Shown here piece after piece: positions 9,227-19,106 of a DNA stretch of 64,000 nt (position 1 is the first letter of the stretch; every line of letters starts with the position of its first letter). The DNA comes from Rhizobium sp. 16-449-1b (GTDB lineage Bacteria > Pseudomonadota > Alphaproteobacteria > Rhizobiales > Rhizobiaceae): assembly GCF_017741935.1 (NCBI RefSeq), contig NZ_JAGHMH010000006.1, forward strand, positions 124,001-188,000, written 5' to 3'. Both the position numbers and the translations under genes were made by a program. The notes beneath the pieces were generated by a model. It was not told the origin of the DNA and searched no databases. It saw only the letters and a list, made by a program, of their open reading frames with translations.

Positions 9227-9598
9227 ATGCCCAAACAAGTGATGATTGTAGAGGATAACGAGCTCAACATGAAGCTCTTTCGCGACCTCATAGAGGCGTC
9301 CGGCTACAGAACCATCCAGACCCGCAACGGTATGGAGGCGCTGGATCTTGCCCGCAAGCATCGCCCCGATCTGATCCTCATGGACATCCAGCTGCCAGAA
9401 GTTTCCGGGCTCGAAGTCACCAAGTGGCTGAAAGAGGACGACGAGCTCCATGTCATTCCCGTCATCGCCGTCACCGCCTTCGCGATGAAGGGCGACGAGG
9501 AACGCATTCGCCAGGGTGGCTGCGAGGCATACGTCTCCAAGCCGATCTCCGTTCCGAAGTTCATCGAGACGATCAAGACCTACCTGGGCGACGCCTGA
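9227..9598 (+). CDS. divK: Single-domain response regulator DivK
   Basis: A receiver-only protein of 123 residues, the length expected of DivK. The acidic pocket is VEDNELN at 8-14, the phospho-acceptor is Asp53 in [10 protein letters not shown], and the conserved Lys lies in AYVSKPIS near 105. In alphaproteobacteria DivK carries the DivJ/PleC phosphorelay signal that controls CtrA through CckA-ChpT. Here it lies 18 bases ahead of pleD, the classical cell-cycle pair. An in-frame ATG eight codons upstream is an alternative start. No CtrA box with both half-sites was found upstream. Confidence 0.92.
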   Translation: MPKQVMIVEDNELNMKLFRDLIEASGYRTIQTRNGMEALDLARKHRPDLILMDIQLPEVSGLEVTKWLKEDDELHVIPVIAVTAFAMKGDEERIRQGGCEAYVSKPISVPKFIETIKTYLGDA

Positions 9599-9616
9599 TA
9601 GATCGGAAAGAAGCTT

Positions 9617-10984
9617 ATGACCGCGCGCATTCTCGTCGTTGATGATATCCCGGCAAACGTGAAGCTGCTCGAAGCGCGGCTGATCGCCGAGTATTTCGAC
9701 GTGCTGACCGCGTCCGACGGTTATCAGGCTCTGGCGATCTGCGAGCGCAACCAGGTCGATCTCATCCTGCTCGATATCATGATGCCGGGCATGGACGGCT
9801 TCGAAGTTTGCGAGCGGCTAAAGTCCAACCCGAAGACATCGCATATTCCCGTCGTCATGGTGACCGCGCTCGATCAGCCTGCTGACCGCGTGCGTGGCCT
9901 GAAGGCCGGCGCCGACGACTTCCTGACCAAGCCGGTCAACGATCTGCAGCTGATCGCCCGCGTCAAGAGCCTGTTGCGGCTGAAGACGCTGAGCGACGAA
10001 CTGCGCATCCGCGCCCAGACGGCGCACACGATGGGCATCGACGAATTGCTGCGCGCCGATCAGCGCGGCGAGGAGGGCGGCCAGATCATGCTGGTCGATG
10101 GTCGCGCCAATTCGCAGGAGCGGATCATCAAGGCGCTGAAGCCGATCGGCAATGTCTTTGCCATTTCGGATGCACAGGCCGCCATCTTCGAAGCATCCGA
10201 AAATCCGTTCGACCTCGTGATCGTCAATTCCAATATCGACGACTACGATCCGCTCAGGCTTTGCTCGCAGCTCCGCTCGCTGGAGCGTACCCGTTTCCTG
10301 CCGATCTTGATCATCACCGAGCAGGGCGATGACGAGATGGTGGTGCGCGCGCTCGATCTCGGCGTCAACGACTATATCGTCCGCCCCGTCGATCCGAACG
10401 AGCTGGTCGCCCGCAGCCTCACGCAGATCCGCCGCAAGAACTACAATGACCGCCTGCGCGCCAATGTGCAGCAGACGATCGAGCTTGCGGTCACCGATCC
10501 GCTGACGGGCCTGAGCAATCGCCGCTATCTCGACAATCATATCAGCACGCTCTTCAACCGCTCGATGGCGCGCGGTCGCCCGCTGTCGGTGCTGATCGCC
10601 GATATCGATCGCTTCAAACAGATCAACGATACCCACGGCCACGATGCCGGCGACGATATCCTGCGAGAGTTCGCCAACCGCGTTCGCTCCACGGTTCGCG
10701 GCGCCGATCTCGCCTGCCGCTATGGTGGCGAGGAGTTCGTCGTCGTCATGCCCGACACCTCGCCGGAGATCGCGGCCTCGGTGGCCGAGCGTCTGCGCGG
10801 CGTTATCGAAAGCGTGCCCTTCGTGGTGAGAGGCACAGGCCAGGAGCTGCAGGTGACGGCATCCTTCGGCATCGCCTCGCGCACGCCGCAGGTCATCACG
10901 CCGGGCCATCTGCTGAAGCAGGCCGACGTCGCGCTTTATGAAGCGAAGAACGGCGGTCGCAACCGAGTCGTCGCCGCGGCCTGA
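9617..10984 (+). CDS. pleD: Diguanylate cyclase response regulator PleD
   Basis: A 455-residue protein with the order receiver - receiver - GGDEF. The first receiver has phospho-acceptor Asp53 (LILLDIMMPGMDG). The second has lost its acceptor (VIVNSNIDDYD), as in the adaptor domain of Caulobacter PleD. The cyclase site GGEEF lies at 370-374 and is preceded by the inhibitory I-site RGAD at 361-364 with the usual five-residue spacing, so product feedback is expected. It would make cyclic di-GMP at the pole after phosphorylation by DivJ/PleC. It is co-transcribed with divK. Confidence 0.95.
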   Translation: MTARILVVDDIPANVKLLEARLIAEYFDVLTASDGYQALAICERNQVDLILLDIMMPGMDGFEVCERLKSNPKTSHIPVVMVTALDQPADRVRGLKAGADDFLTKPVNDLQLIARVKSLLRLKTLSDELRIRAQTAHTMGIDELLRADQRGEEGGQIMLVDGRANSQERIIKALKPIGNVFAISDAQAAIFEASENPFDLVIVNSNIDDYDPLRLCSQLRSLERTRFLPILIITEQGDDEMVVRALDLGVNDYIVRPVDPNELVARSLTQIRRKNYNDRLRANVQQTIELAVTDPLTGLSNRRYLDNHISTLFNRSMARGRPLSVLIADIDRFKQINDTHGHDAGDDILREFANRVRSTVRGADLACRYGGEEFVVVMPDTSPEIAASVAERLRGVIESVPFVVRGTGQELQVTASFGIASRTPQVITPGHLLKQADVALYEAKNGGRNRVVAAA

Positions 10985-11439
10985 TATTGGCATTGGCCGC
11001 TTGGCGCCCAAGACCCGCAGTGCATTGATCATCCACAGAAAGTTGAACAAGGCTCGGTCCGGCCCTGTGTGCGGATTAGCCGCAAGTAGTAGTGCCAGGT
11101 TTTGACCTCGGCGCCGCCCGCGACAGGCGATCCAGGCGAGCACAGACGCTGTCGGCCTCAGAAGAAAATGTGAGGCGCCGTCACTTTGCTTGGTCTGGTC
11201 GGCGAATTTTGATGATTTTCAGGCGGTTTCGTCGGTCTGCAAGCGCGAAGACTACTCGCTTATATTGTCCGTCTATTCTTGCTGCTGTATCTTATTCTAG
11301 CGCGAGGTGGGCGAAAATTATGCGAAACGGCGTCCCAAATCGGGACTTTTAACCATAAAATCAAGCTAATAAATCTCATCATTAAGAATTTGTTGATTTT
11401 CTTTCATTTTCGCGCGAATGATCAATACATAGAAATAAG
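10985..11439. other. Gene-free interval downstream of pleD
   Basis: The interval holds no convincing reading frame; the few open frames lack ribosome-binding sites and recognisable composition. Its right half, from about 11340, becomes AT-rich, consistent with the promoter region of the RNA candidate that follows. Confidence 0.5.
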
Positions 11440-11618
11440 CACTCCCTATGCGGGGTGCACCGATACCCCATGATGCTCAGGTCCGCCGCATCTCCTGGGT
11501 CGTGGGGTCGGTCGGTCGGCAAGCAACACTTGCGGTTCCTCGTGCCGCGTTGCCTGTTGGCCGACCCCCTTTCGTAAAACGCCGTCCTCTCCGTTGAAAC
11601 GGGCAGGGCGGCGTTTTC
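11440..11618 (+). ncRNA. Probable trans-acting small RNA (alpha-r9/Smr9C-like position)
   Basis: A GC-rich structured block after an AT-rich stretch. It contains a short hairpin around CGGGGTG/TACCCCA (11452-11465), a long imperfect hairpin with arms GGGGTCGGTCGG... and ...TTGGCCGACCCC (about 11503-11569), and a strong terminator. There is no reading frame. I recall the alpha-r9 sRNA family (about 144-158 nt) lying between pleD and rpmG in rhizobia, which matches this place and size. The family name is from memory, the 5' end is a guess, and I could not define a clean -35/-10. Confidence 0.55.
11576..11617 (+). terminator. Rho-independent terminator of the sRNA candidate
   Basis: Stem AAAACGCCG / CGGCGTTTT with an inner stem CCGTT / AACGG, followed by CATTT on the plus strand. 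Confidence 0.75.
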
Positions 11619-11664
11619 ATTTCTGCTCTCTAGTCGAACTGGGCTCGGCCGTATCGCAGACAAC

Positions 11665-11696
11665 AAAAAAGCGCGCAGCCTGGTGGCGCGCGCTTC
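11665..11696 (-). terminator. Rho-independent terminator of rpmG
   Basis: Read on the minus strand, the stem GCGCGCGCC / GCTGCGCGC region is followed by six T residues, 25 bases after the rpmG stop. A perfect palindrome GATCAAG-N6-CTTGATC also spans the rpmG stop codon (11711-11730). Confidence 0.8.
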
Positions 11697-11720
11697 TAAG
11701 CGGTCTACAGGATCAAGAAA

Positions 11721-11888
11721 TTACTTGATCTTGGTTTCCTTGAACTCGACGTGCTTGCGAGCAATCGGGTCGTACTTCGTCTTCGTCATCTTGTCCGTCA
11801 TCGTACGGCTGTTCTTCGTCGTGACGTAGAAAGAACCTGTGTCGGCTGTCGACAGCAGCTTGATCTTGATTGTTGTAGCCTTGGCCAT
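11721..11888 (-). CDS. rpmG: 50S ribosomal protein L33
   Basis: A 55-residue basic protein starting [20 protein letters not shown] and ending ETKIK, the standard length and sequence type of bacterial L33. It lacks the CxxC pairs of the zinc-binding form, so it is the zinc-independent type. An AGG-rich stretch precedes the ATG. A strong terminator follows, so it is monocistronic. It lies convergent to pleD and the sRNA candidate. Confidence 0.95.
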   Translation of the reverse strand: MAKATTIKIKLLSTADTGSFYVTTKNSRTMTDKMTKTKYDPIARKHVEFKETKIK

Positions 11889-11981
11889 GGTCGTCCTGCC
11901 TTTAATGAAATGAAAGCCGTTGGAATCCGTCTAGGCGCCTCGGCTAATTCTGGCGCGAAACTACGAATCTAGCTTGAAAAG

Positions 11982-13166
11982 TCAACCCCGCTTTCGAATG
12001 AAAAGCAGTCTGCCCGCCGAAAGCACTGCATAAACGCCGAAGAAGCCCGCAATCGCCCAGGCAAAGCCGTTGTTTCCCGCCACATCTATGGCCGCGCCGA
12101 TGACTTGTGGACCTGCAACAGTGCCGACGGCGTAACAGAAGACGAATGCGGCATTGGCGGCGGCAAGGTCCGAACCGGTGAGGCGCGAGCCCAGATGGCT
12201 CAACCCGACGGTATAGAGGCCGGCCACGCAGCCACCCCAGAAAAGCAGTACGCCGGCCATCAGCAGCCAGCTATGAGAGAGCACGGGCAGCATCAGAGAG
12301 CCGATCAGGCCCATGAAGGCCATGCCGGCGAGCAGGGGGCGCTTGTCCTTCATCTTGTCGGAGAGCATGCCAACCGGGATCTGGAAGATCATGTTACCGA
12401 TCCCCATGACCGTCAGCAGCAGGGCCGCTTGAGTCTCGGTGAAGGCGGCGCGCACCGCGTAGATCGGAAACAGCGCCAGCCCGCCGGCTTCCACCGCACC
12501 GAAAATGAAGACAGCCGCCGTGGCGCTCGGCACCAGGAAAACGTAGCGCATGAAATGCAGCTCTGGCTTCTCTTCGAGCACCGGGCTTTCATGGCGTGCG
12601 ACAAAGATCGGTATGGCCGCCATCAAAATGGCGCAGGCGCCGACGGCAAAGGGCAGGATGCCGTCGCTGCCGAGAACGGAGAAGAGCAGGGGGCCCGCCG
12701 CGAAGCCAAGCGACAGCACGGTCGCATAGATGCCGAGTACGAACCCGCGCTTGGATGGCGGCGATGCGGCGTTGATCCAGAACTCGGAGAGAATGAAGAG
12801 CGTGGTCGTGGCCCCATGAAAGGCAAAGCGCAGCGGGAACCACATCCAGAAGTCCTGCGCATAGTAGAAGCTGACGGCGCTGATTGCCGAGACCACCACC
12901 GCCCAAAGCATCGTCTGCGCCACGCCATAGGCGTGGGCGAGCTTCGTCGTGATCGGAGCGGCCACCATCGCCGCGACACCGGCCATCGCCGTATTGAGGC
13001 CGATCAGGGTCGAAGGGATGCCGCGCTTCTCAAGGATGATGCTCAGAAGCGGCAATCCCAGCCCGATCGCGATGCCGACCGCTGAGATCGACGAAACGGC
13101 GGCTACCAGAGACGGCCAATGGATCTCTTCGACATCGCCCGGTGTGCCGTTTCGCGGCTGAGACAT
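11982..13166 (-). CDS. MFS transporter
   Basis: A 394-residue integral membrane protein with about twelve hydrophobic helices and a short charged loop after helix 6 (ARHESPVLEEKPE). It shows major-facilitator signatures such as GLNTAMAGVAAMVAAP in the first half and PVGMLSDKMKDKRP (the D-x-x-x-R/K-type loop) in the second. It resembles the YcaD/YfkF-like group of drug or metabolite exporters, but the substrate cannot be read from sequence. It is monocistronic, upstream of rpmG in the same direction. Confidence 0.85.
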   Translation of the reverse strand: MSQPRNGTPGDVEEIHWPSLVAAVSSISAVGIAIGLGLPLLSIILEKRGIPSTLIGLNTAMAGVAAMVAAPITTKLAHAYGVAQTMLWAVVVSAISAVSFYYAQDFWMWFPLRFAFHGATTTLFILSEFWINAASPPSKRGFVLGIYATVLSLGFAAGPLLFSVLGSDGILPFAVGACAILMAAIPIFVARHESPVLEEKPELHFMRYVFLVPSATAAVFIFGAVEAGGLALFPIYAVRAAFTETQAALLLTVMGIGNMIFQIPVGMLSDKMKDKRPLLAGMAFMGLIGSLMLPVLSHSWLLMAGVLLFWGGCVAGLYTVGLSHLGSRLTGSDLAAANAAFVFCYAVGTVAGPQVIGAAIDVAGNNGFAWAIAGFFGVYAVLSAGRLLFIRKRG

Positions 13167-13428
13167 ATATCCACCCCTACAGAACTGCTGCGTAGTATCG
13201 CGCGCCGCGAGTCAGATGCCTTGGCGAGGTCCTGCCAAAGCCTGATGACGAGTGTGCTTTACTAGATGAACAAGGTTGGCGGCAATGATCTGTTTGCGGT
13301 GGAAGCGATTCAGTCAAACAAGCCTACCATCTCAAGAATTGGTGCAGTGCACTGAAGACAAACGCACGGCTCATCCGGCGCTGCTACACGCCAAATATGT
13401 CGTGACGGTGAAGGTTCAAGGAAAGTCT

Positions 13429-13890
13429 TCAGCCTTGATGCCGGCGGCCGGGGATTTCGTACTGATCCTGCTCGTCGCTGTGCCCGCCGAAACCATGCAT
13501 CTTCAGCGCCCATTGCAGCCCGATGACACCGCCCTTGATCGGCTGGATGATCAACAGCGTAGCGAGCAGCGTTAGCGGCGTCCAGATGGCGAAGGTGAGC
13601 CAGAGCGGCATCGGCCAGATCAGGTCGGTCATCATGTAGCCGGCGATGATCACGTGGCCGACAATGACGATGGTGATGTAGGGCGGAAGGTCGTCCGCGC
13701 GATGGTGATGCATGGCTTCGCCACAGGCGGCACAATTGTCCACCGGCTTCAGGTAGGCGCGGAACAGCTTGCCGCTGCCACATGCCGGGCAACGGCCGAG
13801 AAGGCCGCGCTTGATCGATTGGCCGAGCGGACGTTTGGCTTCATCGACATCGCCGTATTGGATCGCCTGGCCGTTCGAGGTGGTCGTCAT
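13429..13890 (-). CDS. DUF983 family membrane protein
   Basis: A 153-residue protein with an N-terminal zinc-ribbon-like pair CPAC...CAAC (about residues 34-56), a basic/His patch MHHHRADD, and two transmembrane helices starting at YITIVIVGHVIIAGY and LTFAIWTPLTLLATLL. This is the DUF983 architecture common in alphaproteobacteria. The gene starts 32 bases after the rnr stop on the same strand and may be the last gene of the topA-rnr unit. The function is unknown. Confidence 0.85.
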   Translation of the reverse strand: MTTTSNGQAIQYGDVDEAKRPLGQSIKRGLLGRCPACGSGKLFRAYLKPVDNCAACGEAMHHHRADDLPPYITIVIVGHVIIAGYMMTDLIWPMPLWLTFAIWTPLTLLATLLIIQPIKGGVIGLQWALKMHGFGGHSDEQDQYEIPGRRHQG

Positions 13891-13922
13891 GACTGCACTT
13901 CCTTCCCGGCGTCCCTACACGC

Positions 13923-16292
13923 CTATCGACGCCCTCTCGGGGGTCTTGTCCCGGCCTGCTTGCGCGCGCGGCTTGCGTCGCGTCGGCCGCCCTTGTGGAA
14001 TGAACGCACGGCGGTGGGCATTTTGCGCCCCTCGCTCACCATCTCGAACCGAAGCGCGCCCGCCAGGGGAATGGCTTCCACCAGCTTGACCGTGACACTG
14101 TCTCCCAGGCGGTAGCCGAGGCCGGTCTTTTCACCGGACAGTGCCTGATGCGCCTCATCATAGATGAAGTAGTCCATTCCCAGTGTAGATATAGGAATGA
14201 AACCGTCCGCTCCATAGTCCGGCAGGGCGACAAATAGTCCCGATTTCGTCACACCTCCCACGCGTCCATCGAATTCCTCGCCGATACGGCCGGCAAGATG
14301 GTGGGCGATGAGGCGGTCGACCGTCTCGCGTTCTGCCGCCATCGCGCGACGCTCGAAGGTAGAGATCTCGGCCGCGATATCGTCGAGCGCCACTTCCTCA
14401 TCAGGCGTGATCCCGCCTTCGCCGAAACCGAGCGAGCCGACGAGCGCACGATGCACGATCAAGTCCGCATAGCGGCGGATCGGCGAGGTGAAGTGCGCGT
14501 ACTTCATCAGGTTCAGGCCGAAGTGTCCGATATTCTCGGGGCTGTAGATCGCCTGGCTTTGCGAGCGCAGCACCATCTCGTTGACCATCGTCTGGTGCGG
14601 CGTGTCCTCGGCCTTGGCGAGAATGCCGTTGAAGTTGTTGGCGCGCATGTTGCCGCCCTTGGCGAGCGAAATGCCGAGAGTCGCCAGGAACTCGCGCAGG
14701 ATTTCCTGCTTGGAGAGCGACGGGCCGTCATGCACGCGGTAGATCAGCGGCTGCTTCTTCTTTTCCAGCGTCTCGGCGGCCGCGACGTTGGCCTGGATCA
14801 TCATTTCTTCGATCAGCTTGTGCGCATCGAGGCGCGGCGGCACGACGACGCGGTCGACGGTGCCGTCGGGCTTCAGCTGGATCTTGCGCTCGGGCATGTC
14901 GAGCTCCAGCGGCTGACGGCGCTCACGGCCACGCTTCATCACCTCATAGGCATACCACAGCGGCTTCAGGATCGGCTCCAGCAGCGGCCCGGCCTTGTCA
15001 TCAGGGTTGCCGTCGATCGCAGCCTGTGCCTGCTGGTAGGAGAGCTTGGCTGCACTCTTCATCATCACGCGATGGAAGGTATGCCCCGCTTTGCGTCCTT
15101 CCTTCGAGAAGGTCATGCGCACGGCGAGCGCCGGGCGGTCCTGTGCCTCGCGTAGCGAGCAGAGATCGTTGGAAATCCGCTCCGGCAGCATGGGAACAAC
15201 GCGGTCGGGGAAGTAGACCGAGTTGCCGCGCTTCAGCGCCTCGCGGTCGAGCGGCGAGTTCGGGCGCACGTAATAGGAGACGTCGGCGATCGCCACGGTG
15301 ACGATCACGCCGCCCTCGTTGTCCGGCGAGGGGTCGTGCTCGGCATAGACGGCGTCGTCATGGTCCTTGGCGTCGGCCGGATCGATGGTGATCAGCGGTA
15401 CGTCGCGCCAGTCCTCGCGGTGCGACATGGTCGCGGGCTTGGCGTCATCCGCCTCGGCAACCACGGCCGGCGGGAAGATATAGGGTATGCCATGGGCGTG
15501 GATGGCGATCATCGAGATCGCTTTTTCCGAGGCGACCGAGCCGACGATCGAGAGCACCTTGGCGCGCGGCAGTCCGAAGCTGCGCAGCCGCGCGACTTCG
15601 ACCTCGACCAGATCGCCGTCCTTGGCGTCGCCCTTGTCATCGGGATCGATCAGCATTTCCTCGCCGCGCCGCTCGATCGGCAACAGCCGCCCGCCGCCGC
15701 CAGGCGCGTCCTTGAAGACGCCGAGCATCGCGCCGCGGCGCTTGTCGAGGATCTTGATGATGCGCGCCGTATAGGCCGGGCCGCCGCGATCGGTGGCGGC
15801 GAAGATCTTCGCGAGAATACGGTCACCCATGCCGGCGACCGGCGCCTTGCCCTTGCCGTTGCGGCCGGCAGGCGAGGAGGACTGCCGGATGGAGACGGCA
15901 GGCGCCACGCCCATCTCGTCCGACCATTCCGCCGGACGGCCGATCAGTCCGCCATCCTTGTCGCGCGTGGTGATGTCGAGCACGGTGACCGGCGGCAGCG
16001 CGCCGGGGCGGATCAGCGACTTGCGCGTCTTCTGCAGCATGCCTTCCTGCTCGAGATCGCGCAGCAGGTGCTTGAGCTCGACGCGGCTGTCACCCTTCAG
16101 CCCGAAGGCCTTGGCAAGCTCGCGCTTGGAGGCCTTCTGCGGATGATCGGCGATGAAGCGCAGGATCACTTCGCGCGAGGGCAGCGCACCGTGCTGGATG
16201 TTAAGTGGCTCGACGGCGGGCGCCCTGCTGGAGCGTCCCGTCTTGTCGGGACGCTTGCCCATGCCCTTTGGTTCCCGCGGGATTCTGGTCAC
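13923..16292 (-). CDS. rnr: Ribonuclease R
   Basis: A 3'-5' processive exoribonuclease of 789 residues. An N-terminal winged-helix region (SKRELAKAFGLKGDSR) precedes cold-shock domains. The RNB catalytic centre DPADAKDHDDAVY has the conserved aspartates near residue 310, and an S1 domain (FDGRVGGVTKSGLFVALPDYGADGFIP) lies near the end, before a basic tail. The GTG start overlaps the topA stop in a GTGA arrangement, implying translational coupling. An ATG ten codons inside is an alternative. It works in RNA turnover and rRNA/tmRNA quality control. Confidence 0.93.
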   Translation of the reverse strand: MTRIPREPKGMGKRPDKTGRSSRAPAVEPLNIQHGALPSREVILRFIADHPQKASKRELAKAFGLKGDSRVELKHLLRDLEQEGMLQKTRKSLIRPGALPPVTVLDITTRDKDGGLIGRPAEWSDEMGVAPAVSIRQSSSPAGRNGKGKAPVAGMGDRILAKIFAATDRGGPAYTARIIKILDKRRGAMLGVFKDAPGGGGRLLPIERRGEEMLIDPDDKGDAKDGDLVEVEVARLRSFGLPRAKVLSIVGSVASEKAISMIAIHAHGIPYIFPPAVVAEADDAKPATMSHREDWRDVPLITIDPADAKDHDDAVYAEHDPSPDNEGGVIVTVAIADVSYYVRPNSPLDREALKRGNSVYFPDRVVPMLPERISNDLCSLREAQDRPALAVRMTFSKEGRKAGHTFHRVMMKSAAKLSYQQAQAAIDGNPDDKAGPLLEPILKPLWYAYEVMKRGRERRQPLELDMPERKIQLKPDGTVDRVVVPPRLDAHKLIEEMMIQANVAAAETLEKKKQPLIYRVHDGPSLSKQEILREFLATLGISLAKGGNMRANNFNGILAKAEDTPHQTMVNEMVLRSQSQAIYSPENIGHFGLNLMKYAHFTSPIRRYADLIVHRALVGSLGFGEGGITPDEEVALDDIAAEISTFERRAMAAERETVDRLIAHHLAGRIGEEFDGRVGGVTKSGLFVALPDYGADGFIPISTLGMDYFIYDEAHQALSGEKTGLGYRLGDSVTVKLVEAIPLAGALRFEMVSEGRKMPTAVRSFHKGGRRDASRARKQAGTRPPRGRR

Positions 16293-18976
16293 TCTTCGCT
16301 CTTTTTCTTCTTTGCGGGTGCCGCAGCTTTCTTGGCGGGCGCCTTGGCTTTTGCCTTCGACTTGGCGGCTGCCTTTACCGGCTTCGCGTCATCGCTCGCC
16401 GCAGCCTTGGCCTTCGCTTTCGGCTTCGCCTTGCTCTTGGCAGCCGGCGCCTTGCCGGCCTTGGCGGTGATGAGCGCCACGGCTTCCTCGACAGTCAGTG
16501 CCTGCGGATCGGTGCCCTTGGGCAGCGTCGCGTTGACCTTGCCCCAGTTGACGTAGGGGCCGTACTTGCCGTCGCGCACGGTGATCGCGCCGCCGCCATC
16601 GGGATGCTCGCCGAGCTCCTTTAGTGCCGCCGCTGCCGTGCGACCACGCCCGCCGGGACCCTTCGCGGCCTTCTCGGCGATCACGGTGACCGCGCGGTTG
16701 AGGCCGATGCTGAAGACGTCCTCGACGGTCTCGAGATTGGCGTAGCCGCCGTCATGCAGCAGGAACGGTCCATAACGGCCGATGCCGGCCGAGATCATCT
16801 TGCCGGATTCCGGATGCTTGCCGATATCGCGCGGCAGCGAAATCAGCGCCATCGCCTTTTCGTAATCGATATCCTCGGGCTTCCAGCCTTTCGGCAGCGA
16901 GGAGCGCTTGGCCTCCTTGCCGTCGCCACGCTGGACGTAAGGCCCGAAGCGGCCGGAGCGCAGCGTCAGTTCCTCGCCGGTGACGGGATCGGTGCCGAGC
17001 GCCTTCGGCTCGTTCAGCGCAGCACCCTCGGCCTCCGCGCCGCCTTCGGAAGAAAGCTGGCGCGTGTAATTGCACTCGGGATAGTTCGAGCAGCCGACGA
17101 AGGCGCCGTATTTGCCGAGCTTCAGCGACAGGTTGCCCGTGCCGCAGACCTGGCAGATGCGGGGATCGCTGCCGTCCTCGCGCTTTGGAAACACTAGCGG
17201 CGCGAGCGATTCGTTCAGCGAATCGAGCACGTTGGTGACGCGCAGTTCCTTGGTGTCTTCGATCTGCGCGAAGAAATCCTTCCAGAAGTCACGCAGCACC
17301 TGCTTCCAGTTCAGCTCACCGGCGGAAATCCGGTCCAGCTTCTCTTCCAGATCAGCCGTGAAATCGTACTCGACATACTTGGTGAAGAAGCCTTCGAGGA
17401 AGGCCGTCACCAGCCGGCCCTTGGAGTGCGGGATCAGCTTACGCTTGTCGATGATGACATATTCGCGGTCGCGAAGGGTCGCGAGCGTTGCTGCATAGGT
17501 GGACGGCCGACCGATGCCGAGCTCTTCCATCTTCTTGATCAACGACGCTTCCGAATAGCGCGGCGGCGGTTCGGTGAAGTGCTGGCTGGAATTGATCTTC
17601 TGCTTAGCGAGGTTTTCGCGCGCATTGATCTCCGGCAGGCGGCCATCCTCGTCGCCGTCGTCGCTCTGCTCGCCGTCTTCCTTCTGGTCCGTATAGGCGG
17701 CGATGAAGCCGTCGAAGCGGATGACTGAGCCGACGGCGCGCAATCCGGCCTTTTCGCCGTTGTTGTCGGCGATGATCTCGGCGGTCGTGCGCTCGATCTC
17801 GGCCGATGCCATCTGGCTGGCGATACCGCGCTTCCAGATCAGGTCGTAGAGCTTGATTTGGTCGGCGTCGAGGTACTGGCGAACCTTGTCAGGCGAACGG
17901 TTGAAGTCCGTCGGGCGGATGGCTTCGTGCGCTTCCTGGGCGTTCTTCGCCTTGGTCGAATAGAAGCGTGCCTTCTCCGGCAGGTAGCGCTGGCCGAACT
18001 GGTCGACGATGGCGCCACGCGCCGCATCGATCGCCTCGGGCGCCATCTGAACGCCGTCGGTACGCATATAGGTGATCAGACCGACCGTCTCGCCGCCGAT
18101 GTCGAAGCCTTCATAGAGCTTCTGCGCCACCTGCATGGTGCGCGATGCCGAGAAACCGAGCTTCGAGGAAGCGGCCTGCTGCAGCGTGGAGGTTGTGAAG
18201 GGTGGTCCCGGGTTGCGCTTGACGGGCTTGGCCTCGACGGTATCGACGACGTAGGACGCGCCTTCAAGCAGCGCCTTCAGCTTGCCGGCCTCGTCGCCGT
18301 TGCCGATCGAGCGTGCCTGCAACCGCTTGCCATTCGCCGCAACCAGCTTGGCCTCAAACTCGTCACCACGCGGTGTCTTCAGCAGCGCCGAGATGTTCCA
18401 GTATTCCTCGGAGACGAAACGCTCGATCTCGGATTCGCGGTCACAGACGAGGCGAAGCGCCACCGACTGGACACGACCTGCCGAACGGGCGCCGGGCAGC
18501 TTGCGCCACAGCACCGGCGAAAGATTGAAGCCGACGAGATAGTCGAGAGCGCGGCGGGCCAGATAGGCGTCGACCAGCGGCACATCGATATCGCGCGGCT
18601 CTGCCATCGCGTCGAGCACGGCCTTCTTGGTGATCGCGTTGAAGACGACGCGCTTGACGGTCTTGCCGCCGAGCACACGCTTCTTGTTCAGCATATCGAG
18701 CACATGCCAGGAGATCGCTTCGCCTTCGCGATCAGGGTCGGTTGCGAGGAACAGGCCGTCGGAGGACTTCACCGCGTCGGCGATGTCCTTCATACGCTTG
18801 GCCGAGGCCCCATCGACCTCCCACAGCATTTCGAAATCCTGGTCGGGCAGCACGGAGCCGTCCTTGGCGGGGAGATCGCGGACGTGGCCAAAGGAGGCGA
18901 GCACCTTGTATCCGGGTCCCAGATACTTGTTGATCGTCTTGGCCTTCGAGGGCGATTCCACCACTACAACATTCAT
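16289..18976 (-). CDS. topA: DNA topoisomerase I
   Basis: A type IA topoisomerase of 895 residues that relaxes negative supercoils. The TOPRIM domain begins VVVESPSKAKT and contains DPDREGEA. The catalytic tyrosine is Tyr303 in LITYMRTDG. One four-cysteine zinc finger (CQVCGTG...GCSNYPEC) is followed by three TopoI C-terminal repeats (SGRFGPYVQRGDG, GIGRYGPFLLHDGG, DGKYGPYVNWG). The protein ends in a long Lys/Ala/Pro-rich low-complexity tail typical of alphaproteobacterial enzymes and likely to bind DNA. It is coupled to rnr by a 4-base overlap. Confidence 0.95.
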   Translation of the reverse strand: MNVVVVESPSKAKTINKYLGPGYKVLASFGHVRDLPAKDGSVLPDQDFEMLWEVDGASAKRMKDIADAVKSSDGLFLATDPDREGEAISWHVLDMLNKKRVLGGKTVKRVVFNAITKKAVLDAMAEPRDIDVPLVDAYLARRALDYLVGFNLSPVLWRKLPGARSAGRVQSVALRLVCDRESEIERFVSEEYWNISALLKTPRGDEFEAKLVAANGKRLQARSIGNGDEAGKLKALLEGASYVVDTVEAKPVKRNPGPPFTTSTLQQAASSKLGFSASRTMQVAQKLYEGFDIGGETVGLITYMRTDGVQMAPEAIDAARGAIVDQFGQRYLPEKARFYSTKAKNAQEAHEAIRPTDFNRSPDKVRQYLDADQIKLYDLIWKRGIASQMASAEIERTTAEIIADNNGEKAGLRAVGSVIRFDGFIAAYTDQKEDGEQSDDGDEDGRLPEINARENLAKQKINSSQHFTEPPPRYSEASLIKKMEELGIGRPSTYAATLATLRDREYVIIDKRKLIPHSKGRLVTAFLEGFFTKYVEYDFTADLEEKLDRISAGELNWKQVLRDFWKDFFAQIEDTKELRVTNVLDSLNESLAPLVFPKREDGSDPRICQVCGTGNLSLKLGKYGAFVGCSNYPECNYTRQLSSEGGAEAEGAALNEPKALGTDPVTGEELTLRSGRFGPYVQRGDGKEAKRSSLPKGWKPEDIDYEKAMALISLPRDIGKHPESGKMISAGIGRYGPFLLHDGGYANLETVEDVFSIGLNRAVTVIAEKAAKGPGGRGRTAAAALKELGEHPDGGGAITVRDGKYGPYVNWGKVNATLPKGTDPQALTVEEAVALITAKAGKAPAAKSKAKPKAKAKAAASDDAKPVKAAAKSKAKAKAPAKKAAAPAKKKKSEE

Positions 18977-19106
18977 GATGATTCTCTAAAAATGGATGCC
19001 AGCCGGCCTATATCAGGGCAGAGGACCTGCCGTGTCACGGTCGCCGGTTCTCCGACATGGACAGGGAATTCGTTTCGGTCAAGTGTTTTGAATGCATTTT
19101 TACGTA

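Noticed and set aside
11092..11352. 86-codon open frame downstream of pleD
   Set aside because: Composition is Arg/Ser-rich in the manner of a non-coding GC-rich frame, no ribosome-binding site, and no domain.
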